Notes: generated by a model not told the origin, from the letters alone. DNA of 46,899 bases from JBBRVP01 sp038246785 (GCA_038246785.1 JBBRVP010000025.1:1-46899); one strand, 5' to 3'; counted from the first letter of the stretch, positions 32,774 through 40,988 are shown. Numbers and translations: made by a program.

Positions 32774-33469
32774 GTGATCTCCGCTCTCGGCCCGGACTGG
32801 CTCGACCCCCAGGTGCTCCTCGACCGGCTCGGCCAGGTCGCGCTGTGGGGCGCCGCCGGCATCGTCTTCGCCGAGTGCGGCCTGCTCGTCGGCTTCTTCC
32901 TGCCCGGCGACTCGCTGCTGTTCACCGTGGGGCTGCTCGTCGGCTCCGCCGACATCCCGCAGCCGCTGTGGCTGGCCTGCATTGTGCTGTCGGTCGCGGC
33001 GTTCGCGGGCAACGTCGTCGGCTATGAGATCGGCCGCCGCGCCGGGCCGCCCATCTTCAGCCGGCCGGACAGCCGGCTGTTCAAGCAGGAGTACGTCGAC
33101 AAGACGTTCGCCTTCTTCGACCGGTACGGCGCCCGCGCGATCGTCCTCGCTCGGTTCGTGCCCATCGTGCGGACCTTCATCACGGTGATGGCCGGCGTCG
33201 GGCGGATGGACCGTCGGCGTTACCTCACCTTCTCCGCCGTCGGAGCGGTGCTCTGGGCAACCGGCGTGACGGTGCTGGGCTACTGGCTCGGCTCCGTCGC
33301 CTTCGTCCGGGATCACGTCGAGGCGATCCTCATCCTCGTCGTCGCCGTGTCGTTCGTGCCGATCGGTGTCGAGCTGCTGCGAGCGCGGGGGCGGGGGCGC
33401 GACGAGCGCTACGACGACCCCAAAGAGCGCAGCCGCGTCATCCGCGAGGACATCGCCGGCGAGGACTGA
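32774..33469 (+). CDS. DedA family membrane protein
   Basis: A 231-residue integral membrane protein of the DedA/SNARE-associated family (lipid carriers or flippases). Motifs seen: FAECGLLVGFFLPGDSLLFT near the N-terminus (E..G.F.PGE), GNVVGYEIGRRAGPPIFSRP, FFDRYGARAIVLARFVPIVR (the reentrant 'RF.P..R' signature), TFITVMAGVGRMDRRRYLTF and WATGVTVLGYWLGS. The C-terminal cytosolic tail is rich in charged residues. GTG 32774 is the start. Such proteins support membrane homeostasis, cell division and envelope lipid recycling. Confidence 0.92.
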   Translation: MISALGPDWLDPQVLLDRLGQVALWGAAGIVFAECGLLVGFFLPGDSLLFTVGLLVGSADIPQPLWLACIVLSVAAFAGNVVGYEIGRRAGPPIFSRPDSRLFKQEYVDKTFAFFDRYGARAIVLARFVPIVRTFITVMAGVGRMDRRRYLTFSAVGAVLWATGVTVLGYWLGSVAFVRDHVEAILILVVAVSFVPIGVELLRARGRGRDERYDDPKERSRVIREDIAGED

Positions 33470-33479
33470 CCCGACCGCC

Positions 33480-34181
33480 TCAGGTCGTCGTCGGCGGAAG
33501 GGGGCGGGTGTCGCCGCCCGGTTCGACCGCCGGCGGGGCCTGCGCGGGCGGCGGTGCCTGCGGGGCCTGCGCGGGCGGCCGTGCCTGCGGGGCCTGCGCG
33601 GGCGGCGAGACCGTTGGCGTCCCGCGACCGAAGTCCACGCGCGGCGCCTGCCGACCGGCGTCCTCGACCTCGAAGTAATCGGCCCGCTGGAAGCCGAACG
33701 GCCCGGCGACCAGGTTGGTCGGCACGGACTCGACGGCGGTGTTGTAGGAGCGAACGTTGGCGTTGTAGTAGCGGCGGGAGCCGGCGACGCGGTCCTCGGT
33801 CTCGGTGAGCTCGCCCTGCAGCTGTTGGAACAGCGCGTCGGCCTTGAGCTCGGGGTAGGCCTCGGACACGGCGAGCAGCTGGCGCAACGCTCCGGTGAGA
33901 GCGTTCTCGGCCTGGGCCAGCTCGGCACGGGAGAGGTCCGGCGACGTGGCCGCTGCCCGCGCCCGGGTGACCGCCTCGAGGGTTTCCCGCTCGTGCCCGG
34001 CGTACCCCTTCACCGTCTCCACGAGGTTGCCCACCAGATCGTGGCGGCGCTGCAGCTCCACGTCGACCTGCCGCCAGGACTCCTCGACGAGGTTGCGGAG
34101 GCGGACCAGCCGGTTGTAGACGAGCACGCCGCCGAGCGCGAGCAGCACGAGGACGGCGATCACGACGACGAGGGCGGTCAC
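33480..34181 (-). CDS. LemA family protein
   Basis: A 233-residue protein. A signal-anchor helix (ALVVVIAVLVLLALGGVLVY) opens it, followed by the LemA core: NLVEESWRQVDVELQRRHDL, LVGNLVETVKGYAGHERETL, LLAVSEAYPELKADALFQQL and YYNANVRSYNTAVESVPTNL, which is very well conserved. The tail carries short PPAQAPQA repeats and is proline-rich, which is unusual. The function of LemA is not settled; it may be involved in membrane-linked signalling or envelope stress. The start is GTG 34181. Confidence 0.92.
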   Translation of the reverse strand: MTALVVVIAVLVLLALGGVLVYNRLVRLRNLVEESWRQVDVELQRRHDLVGNLVETVKGYAGHERETLEAVTRARAAATSPDLSRAELAQAENALTGALRQLLAVSEAYPELKADALFQQLQGELTETEDRVAGSRRYYNANVRSYNTAVESVPTNLVAGPFGFQRADYFEVEDAGRQAPRVDFGRGTPTVSPPAQAPQARPPAQAPQAPPPAQAPPAVEPGGDTRPLPPTTT

Positions 34182-34235
34182 GGCGACCCCTTCCGGTCCG
34201 GTGGTGGCAGCCTAGGCCGCGCCTAGGCCGCCACG

Positions 34236-34272
34236 GTCAGGCAGATCAGTGTCAGGCAGATCATCGTCAGGC
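34236..34272. repeat. 15-bp tandem repeat at the end of pyrE
   Basis: GTCAGGCAGATCAGT (34236-34250), GTCAGGCAGATCATC (34251-34265) and a partial GTCAGGC that enters the pyrE stop. A few bases away GCCTAGGCC is present twice (34210-34218 and 34221-34229). These look like replication-slippage products. Confidence 0.8.
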
Positions 34273-34812
34273 CAAGCCGAGCTCGACCGAACCGATAGCC
34301 GAGCGGTACGCCAGCCCGGCCGCCTCCACGCGCTCCCGGGCCCCGGTGCCGCGGTCGACGATCACCGCGACCGCCAGCACCTCGGCGCCGATGTCGCGCA
34401 GCGCCTCCACGGCGGTGAGCACGGATCCGCCGGTCGTGGAGGTGTCCTCGACGGCGACCACGCGGCGTCCGGCGACGTCAGGACCCTCGATCCGCCGCTG
34501 CAGCCCGTGCTGCTTCTCTGCCTTGCGCACGACGAACGCGTCGAGCCGGCGCCCGCGGGCGGCGGCCCGGTGCAGCATCGCCGTCGCCACCGGGTCGGCC
34601 CCGAGCGTCAGCCCGCCCACCGCGTCGACGTCCAGGTCGGCGACCAGGTCGAGCATCACCTCGCCGACCAGCGGCGCCGCCTCGGCGTCGAGGGTGATCC
34701 GGCGCAGGTCCACGTAGTAGTCGGCCTCCCGGCCGCTGGACAGCGTCACCGCGCCGTGCACGACGGCCTTGCTGCGGATCTGCTCGACGAGGTCCTCGCG
34801 CGCGTGGGTCAC
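34267..34812 (-). CDS. pyrE: Orotate phosphoribosyltransferase
   Basis: This cytosolic enzyme makes orotidine 5'-phosphate from orotate and PRPP in pyrimidine synthesis. The 181-residue protein shows VTLSSGREADYYVDLRRITL at the N-terminus (orotate contact), GGLTLGADPVATAM, AFVVRKAEKQHGLQRRIEGP (the mobile catalytic loop with KxxKxHG) and the PRPP signature VVAVEDTSTTGGSVLTAVEA. It starts at GTG 34812. Short tandem repeats lie on both sides. It is the only pyrimidine gene in the window, separate from the purine genes. Confidence 0.96.
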   Translation of the reverse strand: MTHAREDLVEQIRSKAVVHGAVTLSSGREADYYVDLRRITLDAEAAPLVGEVMLDLVADLDVDAVGGLTLGADPVATAMLHRAAARGRRLDAFVVRKAEKQHGLQRRIEGPDVAGRRVVAVEDTSTTGGSVLTAVEALRDIGAEVLAVAVIVDRGTGARERVEAAGLAYRSAIGSVELGLA

Positions 34813-34816
34813 GGGC

Positions 34817-34878
34817 GGGCAGGGTACGGGAGCGGGCTCGCGGCGGCGGGCAGGGTACGGGAGCGGGACCGCGGCGGC
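34817..34878. repeat. 31-bp direct repeat upstream of pyrE
   Basis: Two adjacent copies, 34817-34847 and 34848-34878 (begin GGGCAGGGTACGGGAGCGGG), differing at two positions. They occupy most of the short gap between the SDR stop and pyrE start and may alter the promoter or leader. Confidence 0.9.
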
Positions 34879-34886
34879 GCCGCGGC

Positions 34887-35648
34887 TCAGCCGTAGCGCC
34901 GGCGGGCCACGCCGGCGCGCAGCCGCAACGGGCCGTGCCGGAAGGCCGTGGCGGCAACTCGGAAGCGCAGGCTCGGCACCGACACCACCCGCCCGCGGCG
35001 CAGGTCCCGCAGGGCGCCGTCGACGAGGTCATCGGGGTCCATCCAAGCCCACGACGGGGCGAGCCGAGAGCGGTCGAGCCCGATCCGCTCGTGCATCTCG
35101 GTGCGGACGTAGCCGGGGCAGACGGCCATGACGCGTACGCCGCTGTCGGCGACTTGGGCGGCCAGCGACTCGCTGAACGTCGTGACCCACGCCTTCGCCG
35201 CGCTGTAGGTCCCGCGGGCCAGCCACCCGGCGACCGAGCTGACGTTGACCACGGCGCCGCGGCGGCGTTCGACCATGCCGGGCAGCGCTGCGTGGGTGAG
35301 CCGCAGCGGCGCCCGCACGAGCACGTCGAGCAGCCGCTCCTCCTCGTCGATGTCCGTGGCGAGGAAGGGCCGGCGCAGCCCGAAGCCCGCGTTGTTGACG
35401 AGCACGTCGACCGGCCGGTCGGGATCGGCGAGCCGGTGCTCGACGGCAGCGCAGGCGGCCCGGTCGGCAAGGTCGGCGGAGAGCATTTCGGCCCGGCGGC
35501 CGGTTGCGGCTTCCAGCTCGGACGCGGACCCCTCCAGCCGCTCGACGTCGCGCGCCACGAGCACCAGGTCGTGACACTCGGCGGCCAGCCGGCGGGCGAA
35601 GGCGGCGCCGATCCCGGCGGTAGCTCCGGTGACGAGAGCGGTCGGCAT
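34887..35648 (-). CDS. SDR family oxidoreductase
   Basis: A 253-residue short-chain dehydrogenase/reductase. Features: LVTGATAGIGAAFARRLAAE (TGxxxGIG cofactor loop, residues 7-14), VDVLVNNAGFGLRRPFLATD (NNAG), VNVSSVAGWLARGTYSAAKA with catalytic Ser, Tyr and Lys (YSAAK), and VMAVCPGYVRTEMHERI. The classical SDR size fits. The substrate is unknown. ATG 35648 is the start and it is divergent from the aminotransferase gene at 35689; it may be co-transcribed with pyrE, 75 bases downstream. Confidence 0.9.
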   Translation of the reverse strand: MPTALVTGATAGIGAAFARRLAAECHDLVLVARDVERLEGSASELEAATGRRAEMLSADLADRAACAAVEHRLADPDRPVDVLVNNAGFGLRRPFLATDIDEEERLLDVLVRAPLRLTHAALPGMVERRRGAVVNVSSVAGWLARGTYSAAKAWVTTFSESLAAQVADSGVRVMAVCPGYVRTEMHERIGLDRSRLAPSWAWMDPDDLVDGALRDLRRGRVVSVPSLRFRVAATAFRHGPLRLRAGVARRRYG

Positions 35649-35688
35649 GGGCCGAAGGCTAGGCCGGCACCGCGCGTAGGCTCGCCGG

Positions 35689-36888
35689 GTGGCGGAGCGC
35701 ACGGCACGGCAGCGCATGGCGGGTCGGCTCGACGGGCTCGGCACGACGGTGTTCGCCGAGATGACCGCGCTGGCCGTGCGGACCGGGTCGGTGAACCTCG
35801 GCCAGGGCTTCCCCGATGTCGACGGGCCGCTCGAGGTCCGCGAGGTCGCCGTCGACGCGGTGCGCGACGGCTACAACCAGTACGCCCCCGGGCCGGGCTA
35901 CCCCGTGCTGCGCCAGGCGGTGGCCCGGCACCGGGAGCGGCGGTACGGGACGGCGTACGACGTCGACACAGAGGTGCTGGTCACGACCGGTGCCACCGAG
36001 GGGATCGCCGCCGCGATGCTCGGGCTGGTCGAGCCCGGCGACGAGGTCGTCGCCCTCGAACCGTTCTACGACTCCTACGCGGCCACGGTGGCGATGGCCG
36101 GCGGGCGGCTGGTGCCGGTGACGCTGCGCCCGCCGGCGTACGCCCTCGACGTCGACGCGCTGCGCTCGGCGGTCATGCCGGCGACCCGCGTCCTGCTGGT
36201 CAACTCTCCGCACAACCCGACCGGTGCGGTGCTCTCGCGGACCGAGCTGGCTGCCATCGCCGAGGTGGCGATCGAGCACGATCTCGTCGTCGTCACCGAC
36301 GAGGTCTACGAACACCTCGTCTTCGACGGCGCCGAGCACGTGACACTCGCGTCGCTGCCGGGCATGCGGGAGCGGACACTGGTGCTGTCCAGCGCCGGCA
36401 AGACGTTCTCGCTCACCGGCTGGAAGATCGGCTGGGCGTGCGGCCCGGCCGACCTGGTGAATGCCGTGCGGACCGCCAAGCAGTTCCTCACGTACGTGTC
36501 GGGTGGGCCGTTCCAGCCGGCCGTGGCCTCCGCGCTCGACACCTGCGAATCGTGGGTCGAGGGGCTGCGCACGTCGCTGCAGGCGCGGCGCGACCAGCTC
36601 TGCGACGGCCTCGCCGGGCTGGGCCTCACGGTGATGCGCCCGCGGGGCACCTACTTCGTCACCACCGACGTCCGGCCGCTCGGCTGGGACGACGACGTGG
36701 CCTTCTGCCGCGAGCTGCCACAGCGGGCCGGCGTGGTGGCGATCCCTTGCTCGGTCTTCTACGGCGACACTGCCTCCGACGGCGAAGCACGGCGGGGGCG
36801 CGGCCTGGTGCGATGGGCGTTCTGCAAGCGGCCGGATGTCCTCGACGAGGCGCTGTCCCGCCTCGCGGCCGGCCGCCTCGCCCGCTGA
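35689..36888 (+). CDS. Class I/II aminotransferase (DapC/kynurenine aminotransferase-like)
   Basis: A 399-residue PLP enzyme. Visible: VNLGQGFPDVDGPLEVREVA, YNQYAPGPGYPVLRQAVARH, VTTGATEGIAAAMLGLVEPG, LLVNSPHNPTGAVLSRTELA, VVVTDEVYEHLVF and LSSAGKTFSLTGWKIGWACG with the Schiff-base Lys at about residue 238; the C-terminal VRWAFCKRPDVLDEALSRL has the carboxylate-binding Arg. The pattern is that of N-succinyldiaminopimelate (DapC-type), methionine or kynurenine aminotransferases; which one cannot be decided. It starts at GTG 35689. Family A copy 3 follows the stop directly. Confidence 0.92.
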   Translation: MAERTARQRMAGRLDGLGTTVFAEMTALAVRTGSVNLGQGFPDVDGPLEVREVAVDAVRDGYNQYAPGPGYPVLRQAVARHRERRYGTAYDVDTEVLVTTGATEGIAAAMLGLVEPGDEVVALEPFYDSYAATVAMAGGRLVPVTLRPPAYALDVDALRSAVMPATRVLLVNSPHNPTGAVLSRTELAAIAEVAIEHDLVVVTDEVYEHLVFDGAEHVTLASLPGMRERTLVLSSAGKTFSLTGWKIGWACGPADLVNAVRTAKQFLTYVSGGPFQPAVASALDTCESWVEGLRTSLQARRDQLCDGLAGLGLTVMRPRGTYFVTTDVRPLGWDDDVAFCRELPQRAGVVAIPCSVFYGDTASDGEARRGRGLVRWAFCKRPDVLDEALSRLAAGRLAR

Positions 36889-36893
36889 CCCCC

Positions 36894-36956
36894 TCGAGTG
36901 GAACGCCAGGCCGACACGCCGAGTGGGCGTGTCGGCCTGCTGTTCCACTCGATCTT
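36894..36956. repeat. Palindromic element, family A, copy 3
   Basis: The left arm TCGAGTGGAACGCCAGGCC... (36894-36919) pairs with the right arm ...CTGTTCCACTCGATCTTG (to 36956) with two mismatches. The first five bases of the left arm are lost. It starts five bases after the aminotransferase stop. Confidence 0.92.
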
Positions 36957-36992
36957 GGCGCCGTGTCGGCAGGCACCCGTACGGTGCGCCGC

Positions 36993-38165
36993 ATGGCCTC
37001 CCCGCACGTGACGGCGGCGCAGCGCCGTGCCCGGCTGGTCACCCGCCACCGGCTCGGACCGGGCCTGCGCACCGACGACCCCGTCCGGCTCGTCGCCGAC
37101 CTCGTCGCGCTGCACGCCACCGACCCGGCAACGGTGCACCTGTCGGCGTGGGCGCGGGGCGTGGCCGACCTGGAGCCAGCGCTGTACGAGCGGCGCTCGC
37201 TCGTGCGACTGCTCGGGATGCGGCGGACGGCGTTCGTCGTGACCCGGGAGGTGGCGCCGCTCGTCCTGGCCGGCGCCACACGCGCGATCAACCTGATCGA
37301 GCGGCGCCGCACCCTCGGTTTCCTCGCCGAGAACGGAATCGGCAGCGGAGACACCGCCGGATGGCTGGCTCGGGCGGAGGCCGCGGCCTTGGCCGCGGTG
37401 CACGAGCGCGGGCCGGTGCTGGCCAACGAGCTCAACGCCGAGGTGCCCCTGCTGGGTGAGCAGGTGGTCCTCGCGCGGGGGAGGTCCTACGAGGCGACAC
37501 AGTCCGTCGGCAGCCGGGTGCTCCCGCTGCTGGCATCCGACGGGCACATCGTCCGGGCGCGGCCGCGCGGGACCTGGCTGAGCGGCCAGTACGCCTGGGT
37601 GGCGACCCGGGACTGGCTGGACGGGGACTTCGAGGTCCTCGACGACGCGGCCGCCCGAGTGGAGCTGGCGCGGCGGTGGCTGCTGGCGTTCGGCCCGGCG
37701 CCGGTGGCGGACCTGAAGTGGTGGTCGGGCTGGACGCTCGGCCAGACCCGTACGGCGCTCGCGGCGCTCGACACCGCGGAGGTCGACCTCGACCGGGTTC
37801 CCGGTGTCGTCCTGGCCGACGACCTCGACCCGGTGCCGACTCCTGCCCCGGCCGCCGCGCTGCTGCCCGCGCTCGACCCGACAGTCATGGGATGGGCGAC
37901 CCGCGAGTGGTTCCTGGGCAGCCACCGCCCCCGGCTGTTCGACGCCTACGGCAACGCCGGCCCCACCGTGTGGTGGGAAGGCCGCGTCGTCGGCGGCTGG
38001 GGCCAGCGCCCCGACGGCGAGGTGGTGGTGCGGCTGCTCGAGGACGTCGGCACGGACGGCTGCGCTGCCATCGACGCGGAGGCGGCCCGGCTCACTGGGT
38101 GGCTGGCCGGAGTACGCGTCACTCCGCGCTTCCGAACCCCGCTGGAGCGTGAGCTGTCGGTCTGA
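36993..38165 (+). CDS. Winged-helix DNA-binding domain protein (AlkZ-like, HTH_42)
   Basis: A 390-residue protein of the family that contains the AlkZ DNA glycosylase. It has the family's N-terminal VTAAQRRARLVTRHRLGPGL, LVALHATDPATVHLSAWARG, FVVTREVAPLVLAGATRAIN, and later GTWLSGQYAWVATRDWL, VADLKWWSGWTLGQTRTALA, and a C-terminal LLPALDPTVMGWATREWFLG, with FDAYGNAGPTVWWEGRVVGG. The AlkZ catalytic QxQ/QxD motif, normally where LHATDP stands, lacks the glutamine, so glycosylase activity is not assured. The ATG at 36993 follows a family A palindrome. Role in DNA repair is plausible but unproved. Confidence 0.85.
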   Translation: MASPHVTAAQRRARLVTRHRLGPGLRTDDPVRLVADLVALHATDPATVHLSAWARGVADLEPALYERRSLVRLLGMRRTAFVVTREVAPLVLAGATRAINLIERRRTLGFLAENGIGSGDTAGWLARAEAAALAAVHERGPVLANELNAEVPLLGEQVVLARGRSYEATQSVGSRVLPLLASDGHIVRARPRGTWLSGQYAWVATRDWLDGDFEVLDDAAARVELARRWLLAFGPAPVADLKWWSGWTLGQTRTALAALDTAEVDLDRVPGVVLADDLDPVPTPAPAAALLPALDPTVMGWATREWFLGSHRPRLFDAYGNAGPTVWWEGRVVGGWGQRPDGEVVVRLLEDVGTDGCAAIDAEAARLTGWLAGVRVTPRFRTPLERELSV

Positions 38166-38221
38166 CCCCCTGCCGAGTCCGAACGCCCGCCGAGGCGAGC
38201 CGACCCGAACCGGAGGCTCGA

Positions 38222-40831
38222 TCAGCCGGCGGGAACGGGGCGGCGGGGGGCCACGTCGAGGGCGTCGCGAGCGTCGTTGACGTCCACCACCACCTCATCA
38301 CCGTCGCGCACCTCGCCGGCGAGGATGGCGCGGGCCAGCGAGTCGCCGATCGCCGACTGGACGAGCCGGCGCAGCGGCCGCGCCCCGTACACCGGGTCGA
38401 AACCGGTGAGCGCCAGCCACTCGCGCGCGCCGTCGGTGACGGTGAGCGTGAGCCGCCGGTCGGCGAGCCGGCGGGCGAGCAGCGCCACCTGCAGGTCGAC
38501 GATGCGAGTGAGCTCCGCGGACCCCAGCGGCTCGAACAGCACGACCTCGTCGAGCCGGTTGAGGAACTCCGGCTTGAACGACGAGCGCACCATCGACATC
38601 ACAGCCTCCCGCTTGGCCTTCTCGTCCAGCGCCTGGTCGGCGAGGTAGGTCGAGCCCAGGTTTGACGTCAGGATGAGGATCGCGTTGCGGAAGTCGACCG
38701 TGCGGCCCTGCCCGTCGGTGAGCCGCCCGTCGTCGAGCACTTGGAGCAGCACGTCGAAGACCTCCGGGTGCGCCTTCTCCACCTCGTCGAGCAGGATCAC
38801 GGTGTACGGCCGGCGCCGCACCGCCTCGGTCAGCTGGCCGCCCTCCTCGTAGCCGACGTAGCCCGGCGGAGCCCCGACGAGCCGGGCGACGGAGTGCTTC
38901 TCGCCGTACTCGCTCATGTCGATGCGCACCATCGCGCGCTCGTCGTCGAACAGGAACGCCGCCAACGCCTTCGCCAGCTCGGTCTTCCCGACACCGGTGG
39001 GGCCGAGGAACAGGAACGAGCCGGTGGGCCGGTCGGGGTCGGCGACGCCGGCGCGGGCCCGGCGTACGGCGTCGGACACCGCACGTACGGCCGGCGCCTG
39101 ACCCACCACGCGGGCGCCGAGCTCGTCCTCCATGCGCAGCAGCTTCGCGGTCTCGCCCTCGAGCAACCGCCCGGCGGGGATGCCCGTCCAGGCAGCGACC
39201 ACCTCGGCCACGTCGTCGGGGCCGACCTCCTCCTTGACCATGAGATCGGCCGCGGCCTCGTCGGCCGTGCTCGACGCCGCAGCCAGCTCGGCTTCGAGGG
39301 CCGGGAGCCTGCCGTACTCGATCTCGCTCGCCTTGGCGAGGTCGCCGTCGCGCAGCGCGCGGTCCTTCTCCCCGCGCAGCTCGTCGATCTGCTCCTTGAG
39401 CGCGCCGACCCGGTTGAGCCCGGACTTCTCCTGCTCCCAGCGTGCCTCCAGCGCGGACAGCGACTCCTGGACGTCGGCCAGCTCTGCGCGCAGCTTGTCC
39501 AGCCGCTCCCGCGACGCGGCGTCGTCCTCCTTCGACAGCGCCAGCTCCTCCATGCGCAGCCGGTCGACCTGCCGGCGCAGCACGTCGATCTCAACCGGCG
39601 AGGAGTCGATCTCCATGCGCAGCCGGGACGCCGCCTCGTCGACGAGGTCGATCGCCTTGTCGGGCAGCTGGCGGCCGGTGATGTAGCGGTGCGACAGCGT
39701 CGCGGCGGCGACGAGCGCGGCGTCGGAGATCTGCACCTTGTGGTGCGCCTCGTAGCGCTCCTTGAGCCCGCGCAGGATCGCGATGGTGTCCTCGACGCTG
39801 GGCTCACCGACGTAGACCTGCTGGAAGCGGCGCTCCAGCGCGGGGTCCTTCTCGATGTGCTCGCGGTACTCGTCCAGCGTCGTCGCGCCGACCATCCGCA
39901 GCTCGCCGCGGGCGAGCATCGGCTTGAGCATGTTGCCGGCGTCCATCGCGGACTCGCCGGTCGCGCCGGCGCCGACAACGGTGTGCAGCTCGTCGATGAA
40001 CGTGACGACCTGTCCCTCGCTGGCCTTGATCTCGTCGAGGACGGCCTTGAGCCGCTCCTCGAACTCGCCGCGGTACTTCGCGCCGGCCAGCATCGCCCCC
40101 AGGTCGAGCGCGACGAGGCGCTTGCCGCGCAGCGACTCCGGCACGTCGCCGGCGACGATGCGCTGGGCGAGGCCCTCCACGACGGCGGTCTTGCCGACGC
40201 CGGGCTCGCCGATGAGCACGGGGTTGTTCTTGGTGCGGCGGCTCAGCACCTGGACGACGCGGCGGATCTCCGAGTCGCGCCCGATCACCGGGTCGATCTT
40301 GCCCTCGCGGGCGCGCGCTGTGAGGTCGACGCTGTACTTGTCCAGCGCCTGGAACGTGCCCTCCGGGTCGGCGCTGGTCACCCGCTGGCCGCCGCGGACC
40401 TTGTCCAGCGCCTCGCCCAGCGCCTGCTCCGTGGCGCCGTGGCGGGCAAGGAGCTCGGCCGCCTCTCCGCTGGTCGCGGCGAGCGCGAGCAGCAGGTGCT
40501 CGGTCGAGAGGTACGCGTCGCCGCGGGCCTGCGCGCGCTCGCCGGCCGCGGCGAGAACCCGCGACATGGCGCCGGAGGCCTGCGGGGTCGACACCGTCGA
40601 GCCCGCGGCGCGAGGCAGCCGTCCGACGGCGTCCTCGGCGTCGGCCCGGACCGTGGCGCGCGCGGCGCCGAGCGCGTCGAGCAGCGCGGCGGGGATACCG
40701 GTGTCGTCCTGCAGCAGAGCCCAGAGCAGGTGCAGGGGCTCCAGCTGCGGGTTGCCGGCGGTGACCGCCCGCCGCTGCGCGGCGGCGAGCGCCTCCTGAG
40801 CCTTGGTCGTGAGCTGGTCGGGCATGGGCAT
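38222..40831 (-). CDS. clpB: ATP-dependent disaggregase ClpB
   Basis: An 869-residue AAA+ chaperone that, with DnaK, pulls aggregated proteins apart. It has the N-terminal repeats (LTTKAQEALAAAQRRAVTAG, then YLSTEHLLLALAATSGEAAE), the first AAA module with VLIGEPGVGKTAVVEGLA and VVTFIDELHTVVGAG, a coiled-coil M-domain (about residues 400-520), and the second module with FLFLGPTGVGKTELAKALAA, VRIDMSEYGEKHSVARLVGA, PPGYVGYEEGGQLTEAVRRR (pore loop GYVGY) and LLDEVEKAHPEVF. The start is ATG 40831 or ATG 40825. An HspR-type operator lies 46-68 bases upstream. Confidence 0.97.
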   Translation of the reverse strand: MPMPDQLTTKAQEALAAAQRRAVTAGNPQLEPLHLLWALLQDDTGIPAALLDALGAARATVRADAEDAVGRLPRAAGSTVSTPQASGAMSRVLAAAGERAQARGDAYLSTEHLLLALAATSGEAAELLARHGATEQALGEALDKVRGGQRVTSADPEGTFQALDKYSVDLTARAREGKIDPVIGRDSEIRRVVQVLSRRTKNNPVLIGEPGVGKTAVVEGLAQRIVAGDVPESLRGKRLVALDLGAMLAGAKYRGEFEERLKAVLDEIKASEGQVVTFIDELHTVVGAGATGESAMDAGNMLKPMLARGELRMVGATTLDEYREHIEKDPALERRFQQVYVGEPSVEDTIAILRGLKERYEAHHKVQISDAALVAAATLSHRYITGRQLPDKAIDLVDEAASRLRMEIDSSPVEIDVLRRQVDRLRMEELALSKEDDAASRERLDKLRAELADVQESLSALEARWEQEKSGLNRVGALKEQIDELRGEKDRALRDGDLAKASEIEYGRLPALEAELAAASSTADEAAADLMVKEEVGPDDVAEVVAAWTGIPAGRLLEGETAKLLRMEDELGARVVGQAPAVRAVSDAVRRARAGVADPDRPTGSFLFLGPTGVGKTELAKALAAFLFDDERAMVRIDMSEYGEKHSVARLVGAPPGYVGYEEGGQLTEAVRRRPYTVILLDEVEKAHPEVFDVLLQVLDDGRLTDGQGRTVDFRNAILILTSNLGSTYLADQALDEKAKREAVMSMVRSSFKPEFLNRLDEVVLFEPLGSAELTRIVDLQVALLARRLADRRLTLTVTDGAREWLALTGFDPVYGARPLRRLVQSAIGDSLARAILAGEVRDGDEVVVDVNDARDALDVAPRRPVPAG

Positions 40832-40876
40832 CTCCGTTGATGACGGTGGGACTCTCGTCGTTCGCAACGCCAGCGA

Positions 40877-40899
40877 AGTTGAGTCTATTCCGCTCAACT
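40877..40899. promoter_or_regulatory. HAIR-type heat-shock operator upstream of clpB
   Basis: AGTTGAG (40877-40883), spacer TCTATTCCG, CTCAACT (40893-40899), a perfect inverted repeat. It matches the HspR-associated consensus CTTGAGT-N7-ACTCAAG in the core TTGAGT-N7-GCTCAA with one change. clpB is a known HspR target in actinomycetes. Confidence 0.75.
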
Positions 40900-40912
40900 C
40901 TCGCCGCCTGCC

Positions 40913-40988
40913 CCCGACGTTACTGTCCTGGTGGCGGTCTATCGGCCTCCTTCGGGGCGATTCTCGACCTTGAGGACAGTGACGTCGG
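40913..40988. repeat. Palindromic element, family C, copy 4 (reverse orientation)
   Basis: 76 bp. It reads CCCGACGTTACTGTCCTGGT, then GGCGGTCTATCG, and later GATTCTCGACC with GGACAGTGACGTCGGG at the end. The internal marks show it is inverted relative to copies 1-3. One arm has TTG in place of ACC. It lies between divergent clpB and the lipoprotein gene. Confidence 0.92.

Noticed and set aside
34935..38165. A very long plus-strand open frame of over 1000 codons
   Set aside because: Its first two thirds lie opposite the SDR gene and inside the aminotransferase in another frame. Only the last part, from ATG 36993, is a real gene (AlkZ-like).
38741..40840. A 699-codon plus-strand open frame opposite clpB
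   Set aside because: It mirrors clpB codon structure and has no recognisable domain; clpB is unmistakable on the other strand.
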